This document shows, piece by piece, positions 55,385 to 64,000 of a stretch of DNA of 64,000 bases. The stretch's first letter is position 1; each line of letters opens with the position of its first letter. Source of the stretch: Takakia lepidozioides (lineage: Eukaryota; Streptophyta; Takakiopsida; Takakiales; Takakiaceae). The translations under genes and the position numbers were made by a program. The notes beneath the pieces were generated by a model, which worked only from the letters and a program-made list of their open reading frames with translations, made no database searches and was not told the DNA's origin. Where the stretch lies: assembly GCA_030704615.1 (NCBI GenBank), contig CM060731.1, positions 92,422,756 through 92,486,755 of the forward strand, in the 5' to 3' direction.

Positions 55385-55834
55385 TCGCTGATACTCGGGG
55401 GTCGCAACGCCCCGTGGCGCCACGTGTTTCTACTTTTTTTTTTGACAAAAATGGCAGGCTGCGACGCCCGGGGGTCGCAGCCCGGGCCCTACCCCGTCGG
55501 CTGTCGACGCCCGGGCGTCGCAACGGAGCTGCTGCCACGTGTTTCCACCTTGTTTTTGAAAAAAATTCAAGCAGCGATGCCAAGCCGTCGCCCTAGACAA
55601 CGTCGTCGCTTAGAGGGCAGCGACGATCGGGCTTCGCTAGCCAGAGGCCCCGCCGACGCTGGGGATAAAAAGCGACGTTGGGCGTCTCCCCCCCCCCACA
55701 GCGACCCCCCGACGTCGTTTTTTAGCGACGTTCGAGTGCGACGGCCCAGCGACGGGCGTGCGACGTCCATTTGGGCTGCTACCCCGCCCCAAAAGGGGGC
55801 GCAACCCCGACGGCCCCCACAATTTCCTTTAGTG
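55385..55834. repeat. Third CACTA-like terminus with GCGACG repeats
   Basis: GCGACGCCCGGGCGTCGCA hairpins (near 55459 and 55506) and further CGACG words, ending CCCCCACAATTTCC followed by TTTAGTG at 55834. Open frames across it are translations of the repeat. It may be a separate fragment of the same family. Confidence 0.55.
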
Positions 55835-55879
55835 CATGTCCAAGGGGGATGGCTACATCATTGTTGCTACTGACTGTCG

Positions 55880-56060
55880 GGGGATGCCTCCGTGTGAGCC
55901 TGGCTGCGTGAGCGTGTGAGCGCGGCCAAGCTCACGCCACGTCACCGGTTCTCGCCACATTGGCTCAAGGGTCTGACGCCACGTTAGCAGTCTTCGCCAG
56001 CGTGGTTGACGCCACGTCACGCCTCGCCATATCAGTTCCACGGGCGTACCTGTGACCGCG
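55880..56060. repeat. CACGTCA repeat of the TATAGG family
   Basis: GCGTGAGCGTGTGAGCGC, CTCACGCCACGTCACC, GACGCCACGTTAGC and CGCCACGTCACGCC words, ending GTGACCGCGG at 56060. Same vocabulary as 11790-11985 and 57296-57457. Confidence 0.65.
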
Positions 56061-56099
56061 GACAGAACAGGGAGAAATGAGCCTACAGCCGCGGAATTG

Positions 56100-56870
56100 G
56101 TAGCCGTAGACTGTTTTTTTTTTAAATTTATTTTTATTTTTATTTTTATATTTGGCATTTGTGTGGATGTGATGATTGGTGCCGGTCATCACTTCTGTCA
56201 GTGCCGCCGATCTTTTTTTTTCTTTTTTAAAATAAATAAATAAATAAATATATTTATTTATTTATTTTTCATTCGGCATTTGGGTGCCGACCATCACATC
56301 TGTCGGTGCCGCCGATCATCATTCTCCGTTTTGTTTTGTTTTGTTTTTTTTTTTCCGGGGGACATTCGGCATTTGGGTGGATGTGATGGTCAGCACCGAC
56401 CATCACTTCTGTCGGTGCCGCTGATCATCACTTTTTTTTTTTCTTATTTAAATTTAAATTTAAATTTAAGTTGGCTTTTTGACATTCGGCATTTGGGCGG
56501 ATGCGATGGTCAGTGCCGACCATCACTTCTGTCAATATTGCCGATCATCACTTTCTTTTTTTTTTTTTTTTTTTTTGGCTTTTGACATTCGACATTAGGG
56601 CGGATGCGATGGTCGATGCCGACCATCATTTTTTTTTTTTTTTTTTTTTTGGCTTTTGACATTCGGCATTTGGGTGGATGTGATGGTCGGTGCCGACCAT
56701 CACTTCTGTCAGTGCCGCCGATCTTTTTTTTTGGCTTTTGACATTCGGCATTAGGGCGGATGCGATGGTCGGTGCCGACCATCACTTCTGTCAATATCGC
56801 CGATCATCACTTTCTGTTTTTTTTTTTTTTTTTTTTTTTTTTTGACATTCAGCATTTGGGTGGATGGACA
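56100..56870. repeat. Tandem repeat of about 60-120 bp with CGGTGCCGACCATCAC and T-runs
   Basis: Six to seven units, each GACATTCGGCATTTGGG, GGATG(C/T)GATGGTCGGTGCC, GACCATCACTTCTGTC, GCCGATCATCAC and then a poly-T or TTTAAATTT spacer. GGTCGGTGCCGACC is a palindrome. Spacer length varies from 8 to about 25 T. Confidence 0.85.
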
Positions 56871-57295
56871 ATTTGCAACATTATCATGGAAATTCAATTC
56901 AAATCAATTCGTTTGCAACATCGTCGGCGGTGCAATGATATGGCGTCCCTTATCCCTCCATTATGCTTCCAACTATACTGAGTGACCTCTGAGTGACAAC
57001 TTTTAAAAGCACATGCATCATTGCACCTTTCGAAGTCTAAATGTTTTCCTGTCGCTATGCACTGCAATCATCTTTTGAAGATGATCCTAACTCTCATTGT
57101 TATTTGGGGAGGGAGCAAGATCTTCCCATGGTAGCCTCTATGGCGCATATTTTTTGAAGATATTTTCTTGTCCTTGTAATTGTAAAAGTGAAACAAACAT
57201 TTGTAATTGCACAATGTTGGATGCTACAATTGTAGGCCCCATGGTAGTCTTCATTGTATTCAGCCAAGGATTCCCTGCATTAATCCCATGGTCAT
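56871..57295. other. No gene recognised
   Basis: Non-repetitive sequence. Nothing assignable. Confidence 0.4.
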
Positions 57296-57484
57296 AGGAC
57301 CATCCTCGGTTATAGGCGGCGCATGTTCATGCTGACGTGGCAGATGACGGCGCAGTGCCACATCAGCATTTGTCGCCATATCAGCCTGCTGACATCATGC
57401 TCACGCCACGTCACTCCTGCGTGAGTGTACGCTCGCGCGCTCACGCCATTGCGTCGTTGCTGACTACCTGACCAAGTGGGTAGA
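57296..57484 (+). repeat. CGGTTATAGG repeat end plus short integrase fragment
   Basis: CGGTTATAGG (57308), TGACGTGGC (57334), CACGCCACGTCACTCC and CTCACGCCATTGCGTCG to 57457. Then 27 bp encoding ADYLTKWV of an integrase, ending GTAGA (57480-57484), the 5-bp target duplication of the Ty3 element that follows. Confidence 0.75.
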
Positions 57485-58405
57485 TGTCGCGGCCCTTTGC
57501 CTTGAGGGCAGGGGGTCGAGACACAAGAGGGGCTGCCCCTGTGGTGGGGGCAGTGGCAGCGATAGGTATAGGGGGCTGAAGCACCCTTGAGTGCCCAAGG
57601 CACTCAAGGAGGCAGAGGCGCTCACTAGGTGGAGCCCCGCACACCGGGTTGCGGTAGGGGTGGCTCCACAAGGGGTGGTGGTAGCTTAGCGTGTCGCGGC
57701 CCTTTGCCTTGAGGGTAGGGGGTTGGGACACAAGAGGGGCTGCCCCTATGGTGGGGGCAGTGGCAGCGATAGGTATGGGGGGCTGAAGCACCCTTGAGTG
57801 CCCAAGGCACTCAAGGAGGCAGAGGCGCTCACTAGGTGGAGCCCCGCACACCGGGTTGCGGTGGAGGTGGCTCCACAAGGGGTGGTGGTAGCTTAGCGGG
57901 ACTTAGTGGGGGTAGCATAGGACTCACCCTGGGGCGGAGATCTCGTGGTGGGAGTCGTGGGGAGTCTTGGGACTCATCACGGTCCATAAGGGCCGTGGTG
58001 GGTGGGCCAAGACTCACCGCGACTCATCATCGGGAGTTGAGGGTGTTCGTGGTGGTTCGCCATAAAATGGCATGGTTGTTTGTGAAACCCCCGCTGACAG
58101 CTACATAAGTATATATAGGGAGTAGTAACCCCGAGAACGGTGCAAGCCCGTTGGTGACCAAAAACTAGTGAGTAAGCGAGCGGCCGGAAAGCGACCAAAG
58201 AGTGGGGAGCTGTTCCGGACTGCCAACTACCAAAGGGAATTCCGCTGATTCGAAATCGTTGGAGGGTTCTTTGGGAGATCAAAGGGGGGACCGTTATGCC
58301 CCGGTGAGCAGCCGGAGCTCCAAGTTGGCCCGACGGCTAGGTTGGGAGTTAGGCGCGCGTAACTATGACTTGAGGGGAGAGCTTACCGAAGTGAGGTGCG
58401 CGACA
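57485..58405 (+). repeat. 5' LTR of the split Ty3 element
   Basis: 921 bp, TGTCGC...GCGACA. Two 207-bp tandem units occupy the first part (57485-57691, 57692-57898); each unit begins with the LTR start TGTCGCGGCCCTTTGCC. A TATATATAGGG TATA-like word lies at about 58110. Confidence 0.92.
58108..58120 (+). promoter_or_regulatory. TATA-like box in the LTR
   Basis: GTATATATAGGG, about 290 bp before the LTR end, a usual distance for the start of the R region. The same word occurs in the other LTR (about 48240-48250, minus strand). Confidence 0.5.
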
Positions 58406-58407
58406 CT

Positions 58408-58419
58408 TGGTATCAGAGC
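58408..58419 (+). promoter_or_regulatory. Primer binding site, initiator Met tRNA type
   Basis: TGGTATCAGAGC, complementary to the 3' end of plant initiator Met tRNA, two bases after the LTR end at 58405. This is the usual primer of plant Ty3 and Ty1 elements. Confidence 0.9.
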
Positions 58420-58460
58420 TTAGAGTTCAGTATGCGATCGTCCTTGGGATTAGTCTCATC

Positions 58461-59912
58461 ATGGGGTCGGGCAAGCCAAAGCGAAAGCGGAACGGCCCAA
58501 AAGATGATAATCCTGGTGAGCCCGATGGGGGCAACGTGTCACCGAGGCGGCCGTTTGAGGAAGCGATGCATGTTTCCGAAAACGAGACCGCTCAAGAGCG
58601 GGAGGAATCTGAGGAGTCGGAGCCTGAGGAATCCCTGAGAGCTCCGACCGACCAACAGATGTCTCCCATGCCGACAGCCTTTTGGGAAGGGTTGTTGGCG
58701 CAATTTGGCGAGACGTTGAAATACGTGTTGAAGGCGGCTAATGTCACTTCCACTAAGGCTAAGTTTAAGGTGAAGCCTAAGGAACCCGGCACCTTCGAGG
58801 GCGTCCAAAATCGGAAGGCACTCAACACCTGGCTCTTGGAGCTAGAGCAGTACTTCCGGGCGGCCAAGTTGAGTGACGAGGATCGGGTGGAAGTGGCTCC
58901 CACCTATTTGAGGGGCTATGCTCAACAATGGTGGCAGAAACGCCTTCACGACCGAGGTCCAAGCCCGGAAACCTTGAACTGGAGTGGGTTCAAGGAATTG
59001 ATGAAGAGGCAGTTTGTGCCCCTCAACGTGTCCTGGCTCGCCCGGGACAAGATGAGGAATTTGAAGCAAACAGATGACATTCGGGGATATGTCCAGGCTT
59101 TCAATGTGCTGTTGCTCGAAGTCGCGGACATGGCAGAACCAAAAATGGTCTTCAACTTTGTGGCGGGATTGGCCCCATGGGCCAGGCGGAAGTTGGAGGA
59201 GAAGCCACCTAAGACTTTGAACGAGGCGATTGAGAGGGCTGAATCTTTCTCGGATGTTCCTAAGGGTGAAAGACAAGGCCGTACGGAGCTGAACCACAAG
59301 AAGACCCGGCGGGAAGGTGACTCCTTCCGACCGGAAAAGAAGTGGGATATAGGCCACGCGGCAACAATGGCACGTGGAAATCAAAGGGAGGGCCTTCACA
59401 AGTCAAGGCGGCACCCGGTGCTTCGAAAGGAAAAGCGGGTGGGTGGAGCGGCCTATGGCGGACAGAAGGCGACCTTTGATGGAGTGTGTTTCAATTGCGG
59501 GGAGCCCGGGCACGTGGCCAAGAAGTGCACGAAGCCCCGACAATTGAACATGACTCGGGCGACCACAGAGCTGTCGGAAGATACCATCAGTCGCTTGGTG
59601 GAAGCGGTGATCGCCAGGACTTGCAAGGTAGGCAAATTTTCTTGTGAGTTGTATCAGGAAACTGGCGCCTTACGTAAAGGGAGTCAGTTATTGTTCGTGG
59701 ATGGGATAATATCCGGAACTAACGTGTCATTGTTGGTGGACACAGGAGCGTCGCACTCCTTCATGACACCGGCAACGGCACAAAAGCTGGGACTCCCGAC
59801 AAGTGACGTGGGGGCCTCTATTGAGGTGCGTTTTGCCAAAGGAGAATCGCAATTGGCGACAAGGTTGGCGTTTTTGATGTTCCTCTTCAACTGGGAGTTG
59901 GGAGGGACGTGA
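58461..59912 (+). pseudogene. Ty3 gag and protease
   Basis: Starts at MGSGKPKRKRNG (58461). An acidic N-terminal part is followed by the retrotransposon gag domain (FEGVQNRKALNTWLLELEQY, YLRGYAQQWWQKRL, NWSGFKELMKRQFVPLN), a zinc knuckle CFNCGEPGHVAKKC (about 59490) that packages RNA, and an aspartic protease with LLVDTGASHSF (about 59733). The frame is lost just after FNWELGG at about 59905. The next codons ([15 protein letters not shown]) are in the +1 frame. Plant chromoviruses usually have one open gag-pol, so I read this as a mutation, though programmed shifting cannot be excluded. Confidence 0.85.
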
Positions 59913-61417
59913 GAACTTCACCATCTGCGAGATTGATGGAGTCGATCTCATTTTGGGGATGACCTTTTTGAGCAAATCCGGAGCGGTCATAGATGGCCGC
60001 AAGAGAGTAGTCACGTTGCCATGTGGGAATGGTGGCGAGGTCTTACAAGTGTCGGAAACGCCCAAACCCGTGGGAGGGCGAATAAACCTTCTGTCAGTAA
60101 GGGAGTGGGCCGTGGAGGAGGCACACGAGCCCCAGTTTTTGCTTTACATTAGAGAAGTGAAGAGAGAAGGCGATGGGGAGCCGAGCCCAGATTGGATCAA
60201 GGGGATTTTGGAGAAATACCAGGATATGATGTCGGAGGATTTACCAAGCGGCTTGCCACCGCGAAGAGGAGTTGACCACAAGATTGAGGTGATACCGGGA
60301 TCGGAACCGCCTGCCAAGGTGCCCTACCGGTTGAGCCACAAAGAGTTGGTCGAGCTGAAGACTCAGCTCAAAGATCTAATGTCAAAGGGGTACATCCGGC
60401 CGAGTAAGTCACCTTACGGAGCCCCGGTGCTATTCGCAGACAAGAAGGATGGGACGCTGCGGATGTGTGTCGATTACAGGGCTTTGAATAAGGTGACTAT
60501 CAAAAACCGGTACCCTTTGCCAAGGATCGACGACCTTTTCGATCGGTTGGCAGGAGCGAAGTATTTCAGCCGGATCGATCTGCGCTCCGGCTATCATCAA
60601 ATTCGAGTGGCGGAAGGAGATGAGGAGAAGACCGCGTGCAGGACAAGGTATGGTTCATATGAGTTCTTGGTGATGCCTTTTGGACTCACCAACGCTCCCG
60701 CGACCTTTAGCACGCTGATGAACAGTCTTTTCCAGGAGTGGTTGGATGACTTTGTGATCGTGTACATCGACGACATCTTGGTGTATTCGAAAACAAAGGA
60801 GGAGCACCTAGAGCACCTCAAAAGGGTGTTCCAGAAATTGTGGGAAGGGAAGCTGTATGCCAAAGCTTCAAAGTGCGAATTCGGGATCACAAAAGTGGAG
60901 TTCCTGGGGCATGTGATTACACAGGATGGGATCAGAATGGATGACAGGAAGGTGAGGGCAATCTTGGACTGGGAGCCTCCGATTTCGGTCCCGGGAGTGC
61001 GATCCTTCCTAGGACTCGCCTCCTATTACCAGAAGTATGTGAGAAATTTTGCCAAGATCGCGGGGCCGCTGTCAGACCTTCTGTGTAAATCCAAAGTCTG
61101 GGCATGGAACACCTTTTGTGGCCAAGCTTTTGCTGAATTGAAGCAGCAGATGGCGGAAGCTCCAGTCTTGAAAATCCCGGAGTTCGATCGTCCGTTTGAG
61201 ATTCATACAGATGCGTCGGACTTCGCGATTGGGGGTGTACTAATGCAAGATGGACGTCCAGTGGCTTACGAAAGTAAGAAACTGAATGAAGTGGAGCGAC
61301 GATGGCCGACGCACGAGAAGGAGATGAAGGCGGTGGTGTACTGTCTTGAGCTTTGGCGCCACTATGTTGGTTCCAACCCAGTGAAGGTGTTCACGGACAA
61401 TGTCACGGTGAAGTATT
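59909..61417 (+). pseudogene. Ty3 reverse transcriptase and start of RNase H
   Basis: Open in one frame. RT motifs in order: [61 protein letters not shown] and YIDDILVYS (catalytic YIDD at 60763-60774). RNase H starts with [17 protein letters not shown] and reaches TDNVTVKY at 61416. The apparent stop at 61494 lies in foreign sequence beyond the break. Confidence 0.88.
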
Positions 61418-61918
61418 CCTCCTTCCACCTCATTGCGGCCTCCTTTGAAGCCTCCCTCTTCTCCCAAGGTGAGGAGGAACCCACCCCCTTCTGAGCCCCC
61501 CCCTTATAAGCCCTCTTGGTTGCAGAAGAAGGGAAAAGGCATTGGCGGTGGGGCTAAGATCAAGTTGCCCATATCTGGCGGCAGATCTGAGAATGCGCTT
61601 CCCCGCGTAAAAGTCAGGGCCCTCCATCAGCCCGTGGGGTGGCGTCCCAGCCTGAACATTGGGTGCACCACCCTCAAGTGGAGGCTCATCCCCAGCCTCA
61701 TTCTTCGAGGGCGTGGAGGCCTCGACGGCCTTACGGCTTGGTCCTCTCACATAGCCGCCTATAGGGCTGGTGAGTTTGGACCAAGTGGACCGTGTCACAC
61801 GGCCGTCAATGACGGGAGCGTTGTCAGGCTTCCCTACCTTAGCGGCAGGCGATTTCTGCTCCTTCAGCGGCGTCTTCTCCTTGTCCTTCGGCGGCCCCTT
61901 CTCCTTGTCCTTTGCCAT
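61418..61918 (-). CDS. Hypothetical Lys/Pro-rich ORF next to the inversion break
   Basis: Starts at 61918 ([20 protein letters not shown]), then [20 protein letters not shown], an acidic stretch and a basic end. No family recognised. On the minus strand it points at the break. Before the inversion it would have run toward the GCGACG/TAGTG terminus now at 51308-52011, so it could be a protein of that CACTA-like element. Its composition is biased and it may not be real. Confidence 0.35.
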
Positions 61919-61989
61919 ACTACTAGCTTATCCCTGCGCCCACAACACTACTACCGTGTGATTTCACATGCCAAAAACAAACAAGGCCT

Positions 61990-62810
61990 GACCCTCCCCT
62001 TCCCCTCTCTCCTCTCCCTCTATCTTTATGTCCTTCTCCATCTCCCCCTTTCTCTCTCTGCTGATAAGCAAAAAATGAAAAGAGGGCGCGGGGGGGGGGG
62101 GGGGCTGAGAGCATCAGCACTTGCTGCTGCTGTCAGCCCCCCACCATTCCAAGAAGCAAAAAAAAAAAGGGTGGGGGAACCTGAGAGCAGTAGCAGCAAG
62201 TACTTGCTGCTGCAGCTCTCAACGCCCCCCACCATTGCCAAAACCAACAAATGAAAGGTCGGGGGGGACTAAGACCAGCATCAGCAAGCTGCTCTCAGCA
62301 CCCCCCACCATTCCAAAAACAAAAAACGAAAAGGTGGGGGGGGGGGGGAAGTGACTGAGCAGCAGCAGCTGCTGAGTCACTCCCCCCCCAACCTTCTTTT
62401 TTATTTTTCTTCCCTCATCTCTCCCACTCTCTCCCTCTCTCCCTCTCTCTCCCTCTGTCCTATGTCCCTCTGTCTCCCTCTGTCCCATCAGGATGTGGAG
62501 AGAGAGGGATTGTTGAGGGGGGGGGGGGAACGGTGGGGGGGTGGGGAAGTGACTGGAGCAGCTGCCCCCCCCACCTTTTTTTTTTCCCCCCCCCCCCTCA
62601 ACAGTCCCTCTCTCTCTCTCTTGTCCCTTATCTCTCCATCTCTCTCCCTCTGTTCCATCACGATGTGGAGAGAGAGGGAGAGAGGGAGAGAGAGGGAGTG
62701 ATGAGGGGAAAAATAAATAAAAATTGGGGGGGAGTGAGCAGCTGTTTTTTTTTTTTTTTTTCCCCTCCTCTCTCCCTCTCTCTCCCTCTCTACTGGGAAT
62801 TGGCAGTTTG
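61990..62810. repeat. Purine/pyrimidine tracts with CAGCAG hairpins
   Basis: Alternating CCCTCTCTCCCTCTCTCT tracts, G8-G13 and C8-C13 runs, and hairpins around CAGCAGCAGCTGCTG (62360), GTACTTGCTGCTGCAG (62200) and GGAGCAGCTGCCCCCC (62553). A unit of roughly 80 bp (CCCCCCACCATTCCAAAAA...) recurs at 62135, 62225 and 62300. Confidence 0.75.
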
Positions 62811-62839
62811 CTATCAGTGTTGACTTTTTGTTTTCTCAT

Positions 62840-63355
62840 CCACTATCAGGCTTTTTCATCCATACCGGATGAGCCACCAGGATGGACACTGAATTACCTC
62901 TCGGATGGTTCTTTTGGCCTTTTCATTCCTCCTTTATTGACTCTCATCCATACCGGATGAGTCACCATGGAAGAAAAGAATTACCTCTATGGAGGTTGCC
63001 AACAGCATCATGTTTTTCCATCCGTACCGGATGAAAACGGTGATAATTTTTCATTCCTCTTTTATTGACTCTTTTTATCCATACCGGATGGTCTGGTGAG
63101 GAATGATAGAATTACCTAGATGGAGGTAATGCGCTGCCACGGATGATATTCCCTACTTTTTCATCCTGACATAAGTGATCTGTCTATGGATGATGTGATT
63201 ATGGCCTGGAATTGATCTTTACTACCCCTAATTATGATTAATTACAGTGGAAACCCTAACCCTTACCCCAAAACCTATTTTAAACCTTGTTGCCGATGAA
63301 ATCCGTCAGGGTATACGGATTCATCCTATTGTTTTTCATCCACGGATGAATAATC
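62840..63355. repeat. CATCCATACCGGATG palindrome cluster
   Basis: Copies at about 62860, 62947, 63020 and 63077 (ATCC(A/G)TACCGGATG), with diverged forms CATCCACGGATGA (63338) and ATACGGATTCATCC (63314). Units also share TTTTTCATTCCTC and GAATTACCT(A/C)TATGGAGG. They are flanked by the same GGATGA/TCATCC arms as the palindromes at 1-1625. Confidence 0.75.
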
Positions 63356-64000
63356 GGGGGACAACCCTATGTCGTCTCTCCCGCTGTCAGAAGCACGCGA
63401 TGTGCTTCTGAGCTCGAGAGGAGAGTGTTATGGCGGACGTGCTTCGGTGGATGCCCCGTTTGTGGTGTCGTACCCATGCTGGACGAGCGCCTGGGGGGGC
63501 GCGAAGGCGGCGCCTTGTTTCTCTTGCAGCAGGAAACACCGCTTTGAATGCAGTGGCATCTTCCCTCCTCTGGCTTTTTCTGTGCTTAGCAAGGATACTT
63601 ATGATGGGAAGTTCTCTCCCTTCTTTCTAGTGCCTTGCGATTGTAGATAACGGAGTGCGGGTGCTGCAGGCAGGAGCCCTACGAGGGGTCAAGATATATT
63701 TTCTGAGCATTTGCCATACCACAGACGGAATGGTGACATGATGTCAAACAAACGAACGAGTAGCAGAACATTCCGGTCTAGGTGTCATGATGTTTTCATG
63801 CTTCCGCTACGGCTCATGTAGCATCGAAACTGGACTGACGGGTTGTTTGATCAAGAGGGAACAGATAGATTTACCCCGGGTGGTGAAACAAGGCCCCATT
63901 TTTGGTATCAGAGTTGCTGATTGCGGCCATGTCCAGTTCAAGCTGGCGCAAGAGAGAGCTGGCAATTTGGTAGCACAATGGATGCACAGTTCTAACTATA
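63356..64000. other. No gene recognised
   Basis: GC-richer, apparently single-copy sequence at the window end. The plus-strand frames at 63369 and 63430 have no recognisable domain. It could be a 5' exon of a gene outside the window, but that cannot be judged here. Confidence 0.35.

Larger units (their letters stand above)
57485..61417 (+). mobile_element. Ty3 chromovirus, 5' half of the split element
   Basis: 5' LTR, primer binding site, gag, protease, reverse transcriptase and the first part of RNase H. Homology stops in RNase H after codons for VKY at 61416-61417. Everything missing here (RNase H end, integrase, chromodomain, 3' LTR) is at 51307-47945 on the other strand, and nothing is present twice except the LTR. 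The two parts sum to about 7.3 kb, a normal size for this group. Confidence 0.92.

Overview
This is nuclear DNA of a streptophyte (green plant lineage). Three things show it. There is a spliced CCCH zinc finger/RRM gene of a plant type. There are remnants of plant PPR-DYW organelle RNA-editing genes. The mobile elements are plant-type: a Ty3 chromovirus primed by initiator Met tRNA, CACTA-like ends, MULE-like transposase pieces and LINEs with zf-RVT tails. The heavy repeat load and the style of the PPR repeats suggest a seed-free land plant or a charophyte alga. I cannot name the species.

Layout. 1-1.6 kb: array of palindromes with core TTTCGGCGCCGAAA. 1.8-11.4 kb: SWIM fragment, then two broken genes pointing away from each other: a minus-strand gene for an unrecognised protein with a DGNHR motif (7129 to 3087) and a plus-strand MULE-like transposase (7888 to 11438). 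11.7-14 kb: TGACGTGG/CACGTCA repeats and a TNP2-like (CACTA) remnant. 14-19.6 kb: large degenerate tandem array carrying a tRNA-like B box and (CAAAA)n tracts. 20.2-21.5 kb: LINE remnant. 23.5-27.9 kb: CCCH/RRM gene, at least seven exons. 29.6-30.1 kb: hairpin satellite. 30.6-34.7 kb: three PPR remnants. 36.2-40.0 kb: a second spliced host gene, with a LINE inside an intron.

41-61.4 kb is a nest of transposons. The main result is here. A Ty3/chromovirus of about 7.3 kb has been cut in two by one inversion of about 10.1 kb. Its 3' half lies on the minus strand (51307 to 47945) and its 5' half on the plus strand (57485 to 61417). Both halves break at the same place in RNase H. The outer ends carry the same 5-bp target duplication, and the flanking sequences join into one older integrase fragment. 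Two 2.3-kb repeats that are now inverted (43.3-45.6 and 52.6-54.9 kb) would have been direct repeats before the inversion.

61.4-64 kb: a basic/acidic ORF, purine/pyrimidine tracts with hairpins, and a second palindrome family (CATCCATACCGGATG).

The two spliced genes look intact at the exon joins I checked. Nearly every transposon and PPR reading frame is broken by stops or frameshifts. No structural RNA gene or CRISPR array was found. Coordinates of degenerate repeats are approximate.
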